Assembly: GCA_000310025.1 (NCBI GenBank)
Contig: FN648495.1
Location: forward strand, 92,261-120,231
Direction: 5' to 3'
Length of the DNA: 27,971 bases
From: Ectocarpus siliculosus
Taxonomy: Eukaryota > Sar > Phaeophyceae > Ectocarpales > Ectocarpaceae
Shown here: in pieces, positions 11,523 to 22,970 of the stretch
Position numbering within the stretch: position 1 is the first letter of the stretch
Layout of the letters: every line of letters starts with the position of its first letter
Position numbers and translations under genes: made by a program
Notes under the pieces: generated by a model
Databases searched by the model: none
What the model was told of the DNA's origin: nothing
The model's input: only the letters and a program-made list of their open reading frames with translations

Positions 11523-11853
11523 AAACGATGACCGCTTCGCACTATCGTTGCAATCTCTTTCCGAAATAATACTGTTGCTTTCACATAAAAAAACCCGTCC
11601 GATCTCAAACGATGACCGCTTCGCACTATCGTTGCAATCTCTTTCCGAAATAATACTGTTGCTTTCACATAAAAAAACCCGTCCGATCTCAAACGATGAC
11701 CGCTTCGCACTATCGTTGCGATCTCTTTCCGAAAATACCGTTGCCTTCACATAAAAAAACCCGTCCGATCTCAAACGATGACCGCTTCGCACTATCGTTG
11801 CAATCTCTTTCCGAAATACTGTTGCCTTCATATGAAAAACCCCGTCCGATCTC
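11523..11853 (+). repeat. 84-bp tandem repeat, four copies
   Basis: Units start at 11523, 11607, 11691 and 11773 with lengths of 84, 84, 82 and about 81 bp. Units 1 and 2 are nearly identical; units 3 and 4 carry small indels and T-to-C changes. Each unit starts AAACGATGACCGCTTCGCAC and ends CCCGTCCGATCTC. AACGAT and ATCGTT inside each unit form an inverted repeat around a 14-nt loop. The two 84-bp units keep reading frames open, giving repetitive peptides on both strands that are unlikely to be genes. Confidence 0.95.
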
Positions 11854-12960
11854 TCTTCCCACTACCTTCATCTGCCCGTATTGATCTACCACTTGTTGAC
11901 GGGGTTGATTCCCGTGGTCATAGGCTAACTAAAATGGCAAGTCGAACCACAATGCTCAGACATGCGTGATAGGCGCTTTTGTGACCCCGGCGTGAAGGAA
12001 GAGTCAATATGTGCATCACGGGATGGCAGGTGGGTGGTAAAACGAAACGCACGCGTTGCGAGCCAAGTTGTGGCATGTACATTAGCATTATCTGCTCGGA
12101 GAGAGCTGAACTCGTTCATACGATGCATGGAATGAACAAAAACATCTGGAAAACTTGTACGGAGACACACACTACGCACGTGGGAAGCACATGAGTCGCG
12201 TTTGTGTCTTTTTTCCGTTCATGGCGTTGCGAGAAATACGGATGTGTCCCTTGCAAACGGAACAAAACGTATGCACGAGAGCAGTCTTCTCGCATATCCA
12301 AACATTATATTAGCCATAGGCCGGTGGTTCCGCCCCAGAGAATAACGTCATGCAAATCCTTATTAGCAGCAAGACTTAGACTTTTAGTGCCATAAATTAC
12401 TGAGTGTATCGTAACATCATCATAGTCCCGTTCGCTGGTTGGCGAGACACACCGCAGCTACCCCAACTACCCCAACTGTGCCTCCCACTACCGACACATA
12501 CGACAGCCTACAGAATTGCAAAGACCCGTGCTTGGAAAGAGCCGTAGGTATACACAGAATTTCGACCATGGGGGAATAAACCGTGGCCATACTCGCATGC
12601 CCTTAGTCTATGTCTCCAAACCAGTACTTGGCCTTCCCCCTCCTTTCGAGGCCAAGACACGAGTTCCCGTGGCTACAAGGCATACATGGCTACAAGAGGC
12701 TACCAAGCAATGTACAAAAAAGGACCGCCAGAAATAAACAATGCTAGCTCAAAACCAAACGTTAACGTTGTCCCGAACGGGACAAGACAGAGACGACAGC
12801 AGTGAGGCAGGCAGGAAAACGCCAAAGATGAAGCAGAGCCCATTGCTCAAAAACGAAAAGCCGAGTCCGAAACAACCCTACAGCCACCGTCGCTTGCAAG
12901 TTTTCTCTACCCACCGGCCGTCCTGCGTTCCTAACCGCTACCTTCCAAGGTCAGACCGGT

Positions 12961-13269
12961 CGCCCCGGTGGTCTAGTTGGTATCCTCGAAACCTTCTAGA
13001 GGTCAGGTCAAGGGTTCGAGTCCCGGCGTAAGCGAGCTTTTCTTGCAAAGTGAGTTTTCTCTCGCTTCCGCTCCTGGCCTAGTGGACAGCGCTACTTCGT
13101 GTGTACACGGAGGGAAGAGAGTGCTGAACTCTTCTCGCATTAAAAATTGAAGGCAAAGTACCGCAGGAGGGGAGGGTAGAGAGGGGCTCTTCTGTGCGAC
13201 CACGGGTTGGAGTACACAGCACTAGAGCTGTGAGCGCTGATTTAAAATGAAGACAAAAAAAAAAAAAAA
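12961..13269 (+). mobile_element. tRNA-derived SINE-like element with A-tail
   Basis: A polymerase III A box (TGGTCTAGTTGG, 12969-12980) and a B box (GGTTCGAGTCC, 13013-13023) start 44 nt apart, the spacing found in tRNAs. The acceptor and anticodon stems pair poorly, so it is not a functional tRNA. A body of about 230 bp contains a second A-box-like stretch (TGGCCTAGTGGA, 13075-13086). The element ends in 15 A at 13255-13269. This is the architecture of a tRNA-derived SINE. I found no clear target-site duplication, so the ends are approximate. Confidence 0.55.
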
Positions 13270-14906
13270 GGTCACGTGTAACCGTCCCCCCTGCGAAAGC
13301 GCCCCTATCCTGACGCACAAGTATCAATATGGTACAAAATACAATAGACCGACATTCTCACGCCCCTATCTACGAAGACCACAAATGGTCCCTCGGTACA
13401 TTCTTTAATTGACATAGAAGACTGAATAGCATAAATTTAGAGAACAAATTGCACACGACAAAGATCGACAGAAGAGTTAATAGCATTGCCTTAGGAGAAC
13501 AAATCACACATGATAAAATCGGCTGGGCGGTGGCACGTTAGATGCGTTGTAAGGGGTGCGGGCTAGTGCCTAACCAACCGTCTCGGTTTAAGGCTTTTGC
13601 AAGACACCGTCCAAACGTAGTCCACACGTGAAGAAGGGGCAGTACACCGACAGTTACCTTTGACGTTGTTCTCACGTCACATGGCATTTCCGAGGAAACC
13701 TACGCTGTGCCCAACGAGAAAGGCCTGACACGGGACACCGGACAAACGACACGGCCAGTCCAGAATGTTGCAACACACACGCCAAAACCCGCACACACGC
13801 GGGGAGACAGATGGTTCTCTAGCGTGTTCGCGGTTTTGGACCCGCCCGCAGCAAGACTTGATGTTTTTCATCCATCAGCCAGTCAGGTGGGTCGCTGCCA
13901 GGAGGGCGCCGACATATTTCCGAGGCAAGCAAAAGAGAGGACCTCCGCCTTCCATATGAAAGCTCCCCGCTGTCCTGACGTGCGTAAAGAGCACCCTCAC
14001 CGCCAACTAAGCGAAAACCTGGGGCTTTCCGTCCCGGATTTTTCAGGGAAACGTTCACGACACAAATCTAAACCAAAAACATGGGCCGAATACCTCCTAC
14101 CCCTTCCTCCCCTTGAAATTACCCCGGCAAGTCCTGTACAAGATTTCGCAGGGGCAATCCTGCCGGGCAGTGGTGTAGCACTGCTGTGCCTTTATGGCTA
14201 CGGTTGTTCTTCATCCGCGTCTGCTGCTCCAGGGAATTTCCGGGCATCGTCTGCTTGGCGTTTCGCCTCGAGGAGATCCCTGCAACATTGTGGGATGCAC
14301 CAAGAAAACAACGGAATCAGGGAATCCGTTGAAACACTATTTAGGGAGCAGTGCGCAGGTGTGTGGTGAAGCAGACTGGTACACTCCACACGTGGTGGGT
14401 TTGTCCGACGCAAGGCTTGAAACATGTGACCATGAACCGTTGATCGTTACACCGTGCAACTTGTCGAGAGAGGCGGCTCCATTACGTACCAACTCTCGTC
14501 CCATCCAAACGTACAATGACCCGAAACCAACCATATCGTATTGGATCCCATGTATCCGATTCATCTCGAACTCGCCGTGTTGGGACTACTAGTAGTCTTT
14601 CATTTGTAGTCTTGAGCATATGGTGATTTCGACGACAGCTGTGTTTGGCGAGGGCTACCTTTGGCTCGGCTGTGAGCCCAAACTTTGCCATTCCAAGGAA
14701 CTTGACATATTCACCACATGTCGTCAATTCATGCCGATCAGTGTATTTTTCACATACGACAACAAAGAAAGCCAATTTTAAGCCAATGCGGTATCGTGAG
14801 ACGCTAATTAGACCCGGGTTTGAATGTGAAAAACAAATACGTTCCCACGAAAAACCACCAACACCAGCACCAGAAACAGATCTCAATTTCAGGCAACCTT
14901 TTTCGC

Positions 14907-15011
14907 TCACCTTGCGAGGTCGATAATTCCATCGACGCCTGGGTTGTACCATGTATTGCAGGAAATCGTCCACTCATCGCCCGCCGTATGTCTCGCGTAG
15001 ATGTGGTGAAG
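14907..15011 (-). CDS. GT61 exon 8 (terminal)
   Basis: Encodes LHHIYARHTAGDEW through DGIIDLAR and stops at TGA (14909-14907). The stop overlaps a good donor (AG before GTGAGC), so a further exon at 14638-14482 is possible. Confidence 0.7.
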   Translation of the reverse strand, partial: LHHIYARHTAGDEWTISCNTWYNPGVDGIIDLAR

Positions 15012-18000
15012 CTTTAGTTCGGTCAATGTTTGTTGCAGAAAACAATGTTTGGTGAGGCGACACGGCAGCAAGCAACGATTGGAGAGTGATTCAAAGTGCA
15101 ACTTTTGCCATGTTTGCTGCGAACAGAGACGCAGCTTCGTTCTTCATTGCGAGGAAGACCTACCAAGTAACCAATTACTGGAAAGTCAAATCGTTCAAGT
15201 TTGCGGTAGGGCAGGTGCTTCCTGCCACCTTCAGCAAACGTCCTAACACGAACAGGTGCCTTGCCGTCCTCTAGTAAACCCCAGTAGACACACAGCATTA
15301 GACACACAGGTGACTTGCCGTCCGGGGCACTCAACACGAGCACACACGCCGGCATCAAAATCACCATTCGTTCAAGGCACAACTAACGCTGTACCTACTG
15401 CTGCCTGTTACAGAGCGCCTGGGGTCGTGCTGTAGCTTTCTTTCGTGCGATGGGAACGTGTGTCCTGCTGCAAGCATGCTCAACGTCTCGGCGCGGGAAA
15501 GCACCACTCGTCCTGAAACCGAGCCCTGTATTCCGAATATTGCGCACCATATCCTTACGGCCAATCCGTACCTTAAAGGCGAGCCTCAAGAAGCAGGGGG
15601 GGCACTCTAACGGGGCAATCTCCAGCACCGGAGTGTGCAGGGGCGCGACGATCATGTTGGCAAGCCCGGCCCCGTGGGGAGCTATGATCATGGCCGCGGT
15701 TGCGAAGATCTTGAGCTGGTCTCGGACGGGATCTGTGCCGAAGAACTCCACCACGTCGAAGCTCGTAAAGTTCATCTCCAGGGCCTCTCTTACCTACGAT
15801 TGATTAACGAACCGTTATTGGTGTCGTATCGCTCTCGAAGAGCATCGGACCCTCGAATAGACTGAACTTAAATAGCATTTGAACATACCTACTGGACTGG
15901 ATAGCCAGACACTACAATAAACACTTCGAAGTATATGTCGTATTTTTCATTATTAATATTTAATTAGCACTATGCCGTGCCCTTTCGAAGTCCCCGTTTG
16001 TAAGCCCGATTTTTTTCGGCTTACACGCCAACGATTCCTGTCATTCTTTCGGTTCCCGCACGGGAAGAATGTAGCGGGCATGACCCGAGAGTCTCGCGCC
16101 ACGCGGCGCGCTGTGTCGGGAGCTGCTGGCGTTGAAAAGTCACTGGAAATCAACGATTTGGTGGTTCCGGTCGGTGTTGTTCGGTTTTTCGTTCGTCTAC
16201 ATCATAGTCGAACCAGGTGTGGTCATACGTTACGTCACAATATTGCATCTGGCAGCGGCAGCAGTCTCTACCTCCCGCAACTCTCCGTCTTTCTTTGCGT
16301 TCTTCCTGCAGCTCCCGGACGGGAATGGTAAACGCACAGCGCGCCCCGCGCGTAGCGCGCCCGCTGCCTACACAACTATAGCATCAACCAGAGTTACACA
16401 CACAACACACACACAAAACAGAATCGCCGTTTCGTGTGGATGTGTGCCCCGGGATCAGCGCTGTGCAACCAAGCGGTGTGATGAAGCACGTTTAATATCA
16501 GAGAACCTCCGAACCTGGATCTATCGATGTATTTCGCTCTACCACCGTAGACAGATGTGTACGCACAGCATAGCGCAGTGCCTACCCGATCCTCGATATT
16601 TTGTAGGGAGGTGCTGTGCAAGCGTGAAATAGTCGCAGCTCTGCATGGTGTTGCCAAGCAAACTCGCATGGCCTGCCTATGTATACGGGAGGTGCAATAC
16701 GACGGGAGGTTTGCAGCCTGCCCACATCTAATTCTGCAGTACATAGAGTCAAATAGTCGTGCAGTTGTACACAACGTTATACGGTACATGTTGCGCTTTA
16801 GGCTACCATTTTGCTCGCGGAAGGAGACTTAAAAAAGTATTCGTTGTGTTGAGGTACGATTCCGTGGGCCTGCCAGAGAAGGGGGGGTTGCAAATTTCCG
16901 TCGCACAGCCCGCCGCAGAGATGTATATACGTGTATCACGCGTGCGACAAACCCACGGATTTATTGAAGTAGTCCGGGTTGGTTTTGGTAAAGTCGTCGA
17001 CAAAACGACAAAATTGAATCTACACCACTTGCCGACATTCTTCACAACTTCAAACCCTTCCTTTTCTTCACCTACGGGTATGCGCGAGCACCCATGCATC
17101 AAATACAAATGCAAACCATTTGAGTCAGCATAGAGAAATAAATCTACAAGACTTCGTGCTGTCGGGTTTCGATATACCCGATGACAAGCCCGCCAGATTC
17201 GGCCGTTGGACGGCGCGCTCGTCCTCAGAACAGAGGAGGTAGAAAACTCATGAGGCATTCGTCGGTGCTTTCATGGTCAGCTGCATGCCAAGGGAAAATG
17301 CCAAGGGGGGTTAAAATGTTTGTGGTGCGTCGAGTTTATTGGTAGAGCGAAACACGTACACTCACGATCCGAAGGAACCAGGCACAACACTAGCCTATAC
17401 GCTCAGCGTCCCAACTTCTTTGCTGCTGCTTTAGAATCTCTCCCTGGTGACGACGAATTTGCAGTTTGTGATGAATCGGATGTGTGCCCTTACTCTCGTA
17501 TCATCGCGTAGGTATATCGGCAAAGCTGCGAGACACGCATGCAGGAAACACCGTGGAGATTGAGTAATCGAAGAGAAAGCAACACCATCACACTTTCTAC
17601 TGTGGATGTGACAACTATCGTGAGCTCGTACGAGTTCGATGGGAATACTTCAAAAAATCGGGGAAGCAGACATCCTTATTTCAAGCTGTAGTTGGGGGGG
17701 GGGGGGGTACTCATAGTCGTGCGTGCCGTAGTCGTTAGACCATTGACCTCGCATCCCTACAAAGCCGGGACGGAGCACGCCGGGTTCTCACCGGACCAGG
17801 CAAGCTGGGGTTGGGGACGCAAAAACAAACCCGTCAACATCCTACTAGACACGAGTATCCATTGACCATCATCACTTCCACGGCAGATGCCACATTTCGG
17901 TGGAAGTCTGGCGGCACTTTCGCCGGTGACCTCATTGAAGCTCAAATCTTTTCAAGTTGTGGAAGCTTCCATGAACTCGAAGGAAACTCGTGACGGCAAA

Positions 18001-21000
18001 TTTACCAGGTCGAGAATGAACCTCCTGGACGTACAGCGTCCACTGAAGCTAATATGCGGCACAATCTTCCTTCGAGACCTGCATTTGTGGAAGGTATCGC
18101 TCACGGATCGGCTTTGATCGGACTGCGCACGCACGGGCATATCCCCATATCCCCATATTTGCTGCGCTGTGTACACCCATGGGTCTTTCGCTGTCTCTAC
18201 CAAGATCGACATGTCTGCAAGGTTTTTGGCGCTTCGCGCTACTGTAGCGCAAGGTTTCCATGGAGCGTCGGATCCACGAAAGAATCGGCAGTCAAATCAT
18301 TGTGAAGGACAATTTTGTCGCCCATGGACACATACCTCGTTGTTGTTTTCCAGGCCCCGTATGTTGCTGCGCACAATGAGCACGATCACCGGGCGGGGCG
18401 GAACAGGAGGAACGCCGCCCGTGTCCGGAAAAAGACTCTGCAACGACAGCGAGCAAGGATGCCGTGGTGTGTCTGTTTGATTGTCAATATTATTACACCA
18501 TGTCGATCCATTCGAACCCGGATGGCACACACATGTATCGGCAGGCCTACGAAAGGTGGAAACGAACAAGAGAAGAAAACAGCAGTAGCAGAACGAAGGG
18601 TGTCGAAAAGAAACAAAAAACGGAACCAACGACAAGATTCCTTACCCCCTGCAAAAACAGAACACCATATGGTTTTTCGCTCGCTGCGCACCTGCAGGAA
18701 TCTGTTCCTGAGCATGTTGACCATGTGAGGGTCCGGGTCGCCGCAAATAGTAGTAGTCGGCACAATCGCTAGATTTGCATGGACCTGGGACGGAAAGGGA
18801 GGGTTTGCGGCTTGAGCGGTGGAGAGGGTGAGGTATCGGCCTACAAGCGATGCGCCCCTGGCTGTGCATGGGTGAGCGTCAGCGTCAAGCCGCGCTAGGC
18901 CTCGAACTGGTGCAAGCTTCAGAGCCAACACACCCGCGGGGCGTGTGTTGTTTCGTTGAGGTATACCATAAAACTACCTGTGCTAACCAGCTGAAAATGC
19001 GACATACGCCGCCTAAAGCGGGACAACAAACAATCGTCTTTCCCACTTCCGCGGATGTCCCTGGGGGGGGGACGCGGTGAAAATTGTGTGCAATGGGAGA
19101 GCCTGCTGAATGTTCAAAGCACTTGTACACGAACTGATACGAAGGACTCTTCCTATGGTGCCTCCCTCGTCCCGGTGGTGGTACTACTTTGTGCAATCTA
19201 GCTTCGATGCATGTTATATTTCATCCACGAAGCCCAACGTAACCACTCAGTAGGACGAACGCAGGTGATTCTCCGAAATAGCTGCTGCCCTATTCCTGCA
19301 AATCTTGAGGAAATTTCGCTCAACGCGTCATGACGCGATCACCAACGTCTGGCGGCAACTGCGGAAGTGCCAAGGAAAAGGTACCTCGATAGGGCGTACA
19401 TCTTCGGATTCCCGACCTGCAACGCGGACGCGACAGCCATCGCCAAGCTCTTTTTTGCCCAGCTGGCGTTTGCCATCTTGACAAATATTTGATGTGCTAC
19501 TGCTGTCGTTGTATGACCTTGTTCGGGGTGCTCAAAAACCATGATTAGTCGAGCCCTCCAACATGGTCGTGTTGGAGTCCGCGTGTAGACTAGAATCTCG
19601 TGAACATTGTTGTCGCAGCAAACAATGGCAGCAACAAGCAGCATATGCTCCACCACCGCAAACATCAACATTTGCCCACCTCGTGCGAGGTATCAACGAC
19701 GCGTTCTCTGCTGATTCCAATAAGCTCAAACAGCTCCATATGAGTCTCGAACTCTGTGGAAGTGTCATGCCACTTGTCCTGCCCGTGGTGGCGCATCACG
19801 ATCTGAATGCGGTTGTACAAAGACACACGGGGGATGCCAACAAGAACATGATCACATGACACTATAATAGTGTGTGTACCTGGTGCGATACGCAGCTCAT
19901 TTTGTTTGTCACATTCCGAAAACTTACGACACTTATTTGGACATACAGGAGCAACACCGTATGTGATGGGGGTGAAACCATGAACCAACGCTTACAAGAA
20001 AAAGCAACAATGCTCCTCAATGTACCGCCACCATGCACCGTGAAATGCTGTGGCAGGAGGATGTCGTCGTCATCGACGTTTGCCCTCAGATATTGGAGCC
20101 ATGGAAGTGGAGTGCGTGTGGGAGAACCGGCGCCGGTGTGCCAAGTCACAGTTCGTCGTTGTCTCCGTAGTGCACACGTACCTTACGTTTCCGCTTGGTC
20201 TGCAACCCTGACGCAACGCACTGATCAACGTATGCAGCATGCCGTGCGCTATTGCTGACAAGGACAATCGTCGGCACCAGCTGACAGCTACGTACGCACA
20301 TTTAGGCGCAAAACAAAAAAGACGCTGTCACAAATTACAGACAACGAAAACGGAGCACACTGCGCGCGCGTTCACTCGAGCACAAGCACCAAACAAGCCA
20401 CAACACAACACGCTTGTAGACAAGGAAACGGCCGTGTGTGCGGTGAGAAGACAAATATTGCACCACGGATAAGGTCTTCTTTCGCCAGCTGTGTGAGTGA
20501 GCTGTTCTAGCTTGAGAAACGTCACAACTGGCAGCTGGCAGCCAGCTGTTCGCTGGTCTTGCTGCCTGCTGTTAGTTTCATGTTGCATCACCCATATATG
20601 ACCCTTTTCTTTCATGAGCCCACGCCGGAGAGGTCTCTTATCTTATACATATGCTGCATACGATTCTACACGTACGTGCTATGTAGCTACACCTGACACA
20701 AACTGCGAGCGACTTCGCAAAAAACGCCATGATGAACGAAAAAGGGGAATCACGCCGCCGCACTCACCATGATGTCTGGGTTGTCGATAAGGATATCCAA
20801 CGCCAGAGTGATCCGCGGCAGATGCTCCACGGTAAAGTGGTAGTAGTTCGGTCCCCACTCTTGGGCCATCACGAACACCTAACGAAGCCACAGACGATGA
20901 GTGTGGTGAAGAGCCGTGCAATGGCCGGATAGAGGAGGGGGACCCACGACGTGCACCATTGGCCGCAAAACCACAAACCGCGTTATGCTCAACGCCCTCC

Positions 21001-22234
21001 TACTGCTCGATGCACAGTGTACCGTGATGTGGCCGTGCACCACCATGTCTGTACACTCGCTTGTTTTCGGGATAGTCCTAGTAGTCTACGCAGCTTTCTC
21101 GTACGTACGCAAGCATTTTGCCCCCTGCCTGATCTTTTTCGAAATAAAGTTGCCTTCGTTGCGTAGGCAGTCCGCCAAACCTGCCGAAGAAGGAAAATTT
21201 GTGGGAGGACTGCACGCCCTTCAACCGTGTTGTGCACTCTGCTCTTTGTCACCCGAAACTACTCAGGGCTGGTTGAGCTTGTACACAAACCTGCTCTTCC
21301 ACATCATGTGCAGCTATTACAAGGATACGTCACTCCGACGGCCGTAGACAGGGTGCAGAGTCAAATCGTTTCCCCGTCCTTTCGACCACATGCATACAGA
21401 TAGCGCCCGCACTTACGAACCCCTAGTTTGACCGCCGCTGAGGTTTGTATTCAGTTCCTCTTGTGGGCTACAAATTGGCCGCTATATAGGTTTTAGTGTA
21501 GCGTTTCTTAACCGGGCTCACAAAAGGTGGTCAAGTTCTTACGTATGTTTGGCATAGTGTTGGGCATGAAAGTCTCAACTGCCAAGTTGTAAGTGCGGGC
21601 TCTATCTGTGGACCAGGCGAAGAAACAAAAACGTTTCAGACGCTACACAAAATTGAGCGTTTCTAATTCCCCGCTCTGCACCTTGCGGCGACACCATCAT
21701 TCGTGCTTGCCGCCACCGTCTGCTTCATGGAGCAACGATTGTGCTCGATGGAACTATCACGGTTACAACATATGTATGCCGGGCAAACTCGTATGTGAAT
21801 ATGTGAACAACAATCAACACCTTGCCACCAACTTTGTTCCATCGATATACCTCCATGGAAGAATACTTCCCCACACCGTGGCCAATAAACAGATAACGTT
21901 TCCGCTGTAAAATTCCTCGCTCTTTCCCTTCCATCTCCGTTGTGTGTTGCAATACCTTTTCGTAGCTTTCGACGTATCTCGGTACGTCCCCCGTGGCTTC
22001 TAGCAAGGCGTCTTCGGCCTCATCCTTCGTGAACCTAGCGCAGTTAACCGGCGCAATGAAATCCTGCATACGGTTGGTGGGTCGGGCCCAAGTTACAAAA
22101 ACCATTGCCAACGTCCCCCCGCCCCAGAGCAAAAAAACGAGAACATGCGGAAACGGGAAAAATGAATGTTTTTCGTCAGGAAAATATTGGAGATTAGGTT
22201 GGAGGTGGTCGATGTCGAACTGCCAAGGGATCAT
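14907..22234 (-). CDS. GT61-family (DUF563) glycosyltransferase, type II membrane, 8 exons
   Basis: Predicted Golgi glycosyltransferase of CAZy family GT61; donor and acceptor unknown. Exons (- strand): 22234-21956, 21258-21181, 20878-20768, 19802-19680, 18784-18692, 18437-18336, 15793-15572, 15011-14907. They total 1113 nt and 370 aa; all seven introns are GT-AG and phase 0. Residues 25-50 form one hydrophobic segment (signal anchor) after a short N-terminal tail. Family landmarks follow in order: VFVMAQEWGPNYYHF (120-134), ELIGISRERV (182-191), AIVPTTTICG (203-212), VIVLIVRSNIRG (245-256) and IIAPHGAGLAN (298-308). The last is the most conserved block in GT61 enzymes. ATG 22234 is two codons after an in-frame TGA. 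The exon 1-2 join and the C-terminus are the least certain parts. Introns other than intron 6 hold nothing I recognise. Confidence 0.88.
15572..15793 (-). CDS. GT61 exon 7: HGAGLAN motif
   Basis: Encodes FDVVEFFGTDPVRDQLKIF followed by IIAPHGAGLANMIVAPLHTP, the strongest GT61 signature in the window. Ends LAFK in phase 0 before GTACGG. Confidence 0.95.
15794..18335 (-). other. GT61 intron 6 (2542 nt)
   Basis: The longest intron in the window. It contains 14 G in a row (17694-17707), a third TTGGGGACGCAA motif (17811-17822), a CA-rich stretch near 16400 and an AT-rich patch near 15955. Flanking exons join in phase 0 to read ENNNE-VREALEM. I see no further exon in it. Confidence 0.7.
17811..17822 (+). 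repeat. Dispersed motif TTGGGGACGCAA, copy 3
   Basis: Lies in GT61 intron 6. CAAG occurs a few bases upstream and A-rich sequence follows, as in copy 2. Confidence 0.45.
18336..18437 (-). CDS. GT61 exon 6
   Basis: Follows GTTGCAG. Encodes RPVIVLIVRSNIRGLENNNE, the conserved strand-Arg-Asn segment. Donor GTATGT. Confidence 0.92.
18692..18784 (-). CDS. GT61 exon 5
   Basis: Follows a strong pyrimidine tract ending CCCAG. Encodes ANLAIVPTTTICGDPDPHM and LRNRFLQ. This is the position where relatives have a Pro-x-x-x-x-Cys-Gly motif. Confidence 0.9.
19680..19802 (-). CDS. GT61 exon 4
   Basis: Encodes IVMRHHGQ through ELFELIGISRERVVD, the segment before the central strand of the fold. Acceptor TTCAG, donor GAG before GTGGGC. 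Confidence 0.9.
20768..20878 (-). CDS. GT61 exon 3
   Basis: Encodes VFVMAQEWGPNYYHFTVEHL and DNPDIM. The tryptophan/tyrosine-histidine block is a family hallmark. Consensus GTGAGT donor. Confidence 0.92.
21181..21258 (-). CDS. GT61 exon 2
   Basis: Follows GAGTAG, an in-frame stop that forms the acceptor. Encodes VEGRAVLPQIFLLRQ, which leads into exon 3 as the family requires. Donor GTTTGG is non-ideal. Confidence 0.65.
21956..22234 (-). CDS. GT61 exon 1: signal anchor and stem
   Basis: Encodes residues 1-93. The hydrophobic segment includes VLVFLLWGGGTLAMVFV. An acidic helical stem with KDEAEDALLEATGD follows. The chosen donor is AAG before GTATTG; the frame stays open beyond it, so the 3' edge is uncertain. 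Confidence 0.7.
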
Positions 22235-22810
22235 CGTTCAAGTCACGGCTGCTCAAAGTGCACCATTGAAGACACGGCCACTTGAAGCAACATCCCCATG
22301 CTTCCTGTGTCGCTCCAGGCCACGCGAGTACAAAATTCCAAACGCAGGGAAGAGAACGCAGCTTGCCCCCTCCCCCTGCCAAGCCCAAAAACAAACAAGT
22401 TACGTGGCAGCTCGGAGTGCCTGCAGAGGCAAACATGCAACTTGGTCTGGTCCAACCACACAACACGATAGATTGACCCTACAAACTTAAATCTGGTACA
22501 TACATATACATTCCTCTAACCCCATGCCTCTTCCATCCTTTCGCCATGTTGTCTATTTTCTCCCAATTTCGGTCGCAGTTGCTATTTCATCTGCCGACTT
22601 GCCGCTTCAACCATGGAGCTTCGCACAGCAGGTAGTATCTGCGGTGCACGCCTTTGTGTGTTTTCAACGTGAGAAGTGTGCATGCTTCCCTCAAGTGTCC
22701 TAACGATATGCGTGAGACCACAACTCGCCGGGATTAGAACTCAACCTAACTGCTAGACCACGGGGCGCCCAGCAAATACCAATGGCAGCAAGTACACCCG
22801 TTTCCTCCAT
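22235..22810. other. Gap between the GT61 gene and the third gene
   Basis: Should contain the 5' UTR and promoter of the GT61 gene and the 3' UTR of the third gene, both on the minus strand. It contains a short tRNA-like fragment at 22726-22770 and no convincing coding sequence. Confidence 0.55.
22726..22770 (-). mobile_element. tRNA-like fragment related to the SINE head at 12961
   Basis: On the minus strand it reads CGCCCCG, then an A-box-like TGGTCTAGCAGTTAGG, then TTCTAATCCCGGCG. Both outer blocks match the element at 12961-13028, but the anticodon part is missing. Probably a decayed copy of the same family. Confidence 0.4.
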
Positions 22811-22970
22811 CTACCAGAATGTTTCCAAGGTGTTCTTCCTCACATGCTCGTTCCACACCGCCCCTTTCCTGTTGATGAACACGTCCACCATGCTGACCAA
22901 CGTGGGGATCCTCACGCAATCCTCGATGTCTTGCCCTGGGTCCTCTCCCGAACAGTAAGGGGTCAATAGC
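22811..22970 (-). CDS. Third gene exon 4 (terminal)
   Basis: The first base completes Gln. Encodes LLTPYCSGEDPGQDIEDCV through to ETFW and a TAG at 22813-22811. Two Cys residues lie 12 apart. The GCAAG acceptor is modest; a later in-frame AG would drop part of the start. Confidence 0.7.

Larger units (their letters stand above)
9719..14906. other. Intergenic gap between convergent genes
   Basis: The 3' UTRs of the epimerase (+) and the GT61 gene (-) must lie at its two ends. It holds a copy of the TTGGGGACGCAA motif, the 84-bp tandem repeat and the SINE-like element, listed separately. A 220-codon open frame (13707-14369) has no recognisable domain or splice context and is not called as a gene. 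A possible alternative GT61 terminal exon lies at 14638-14482. Confidence 0.55.

Noticed and set aside
11327-11831. Open frames with a repeating 28-residue peptide
   Set aside because: A by-product of the 84-bp tandem repeat whose length is a multiple of three. They occur on both strands.
12961-13033. Functional tRNA gene
   Set aside because: A and B boxes are good, but the acceptor and T stems mispair and no proper anticodon stem forms. A SINE head or pseudogene fits better.
16803-17258. Additional GT61 exon in intron 6
   Set aside because: The flanking exons already join in phase into a continuous family segment, and this frame has no GT61 motif.
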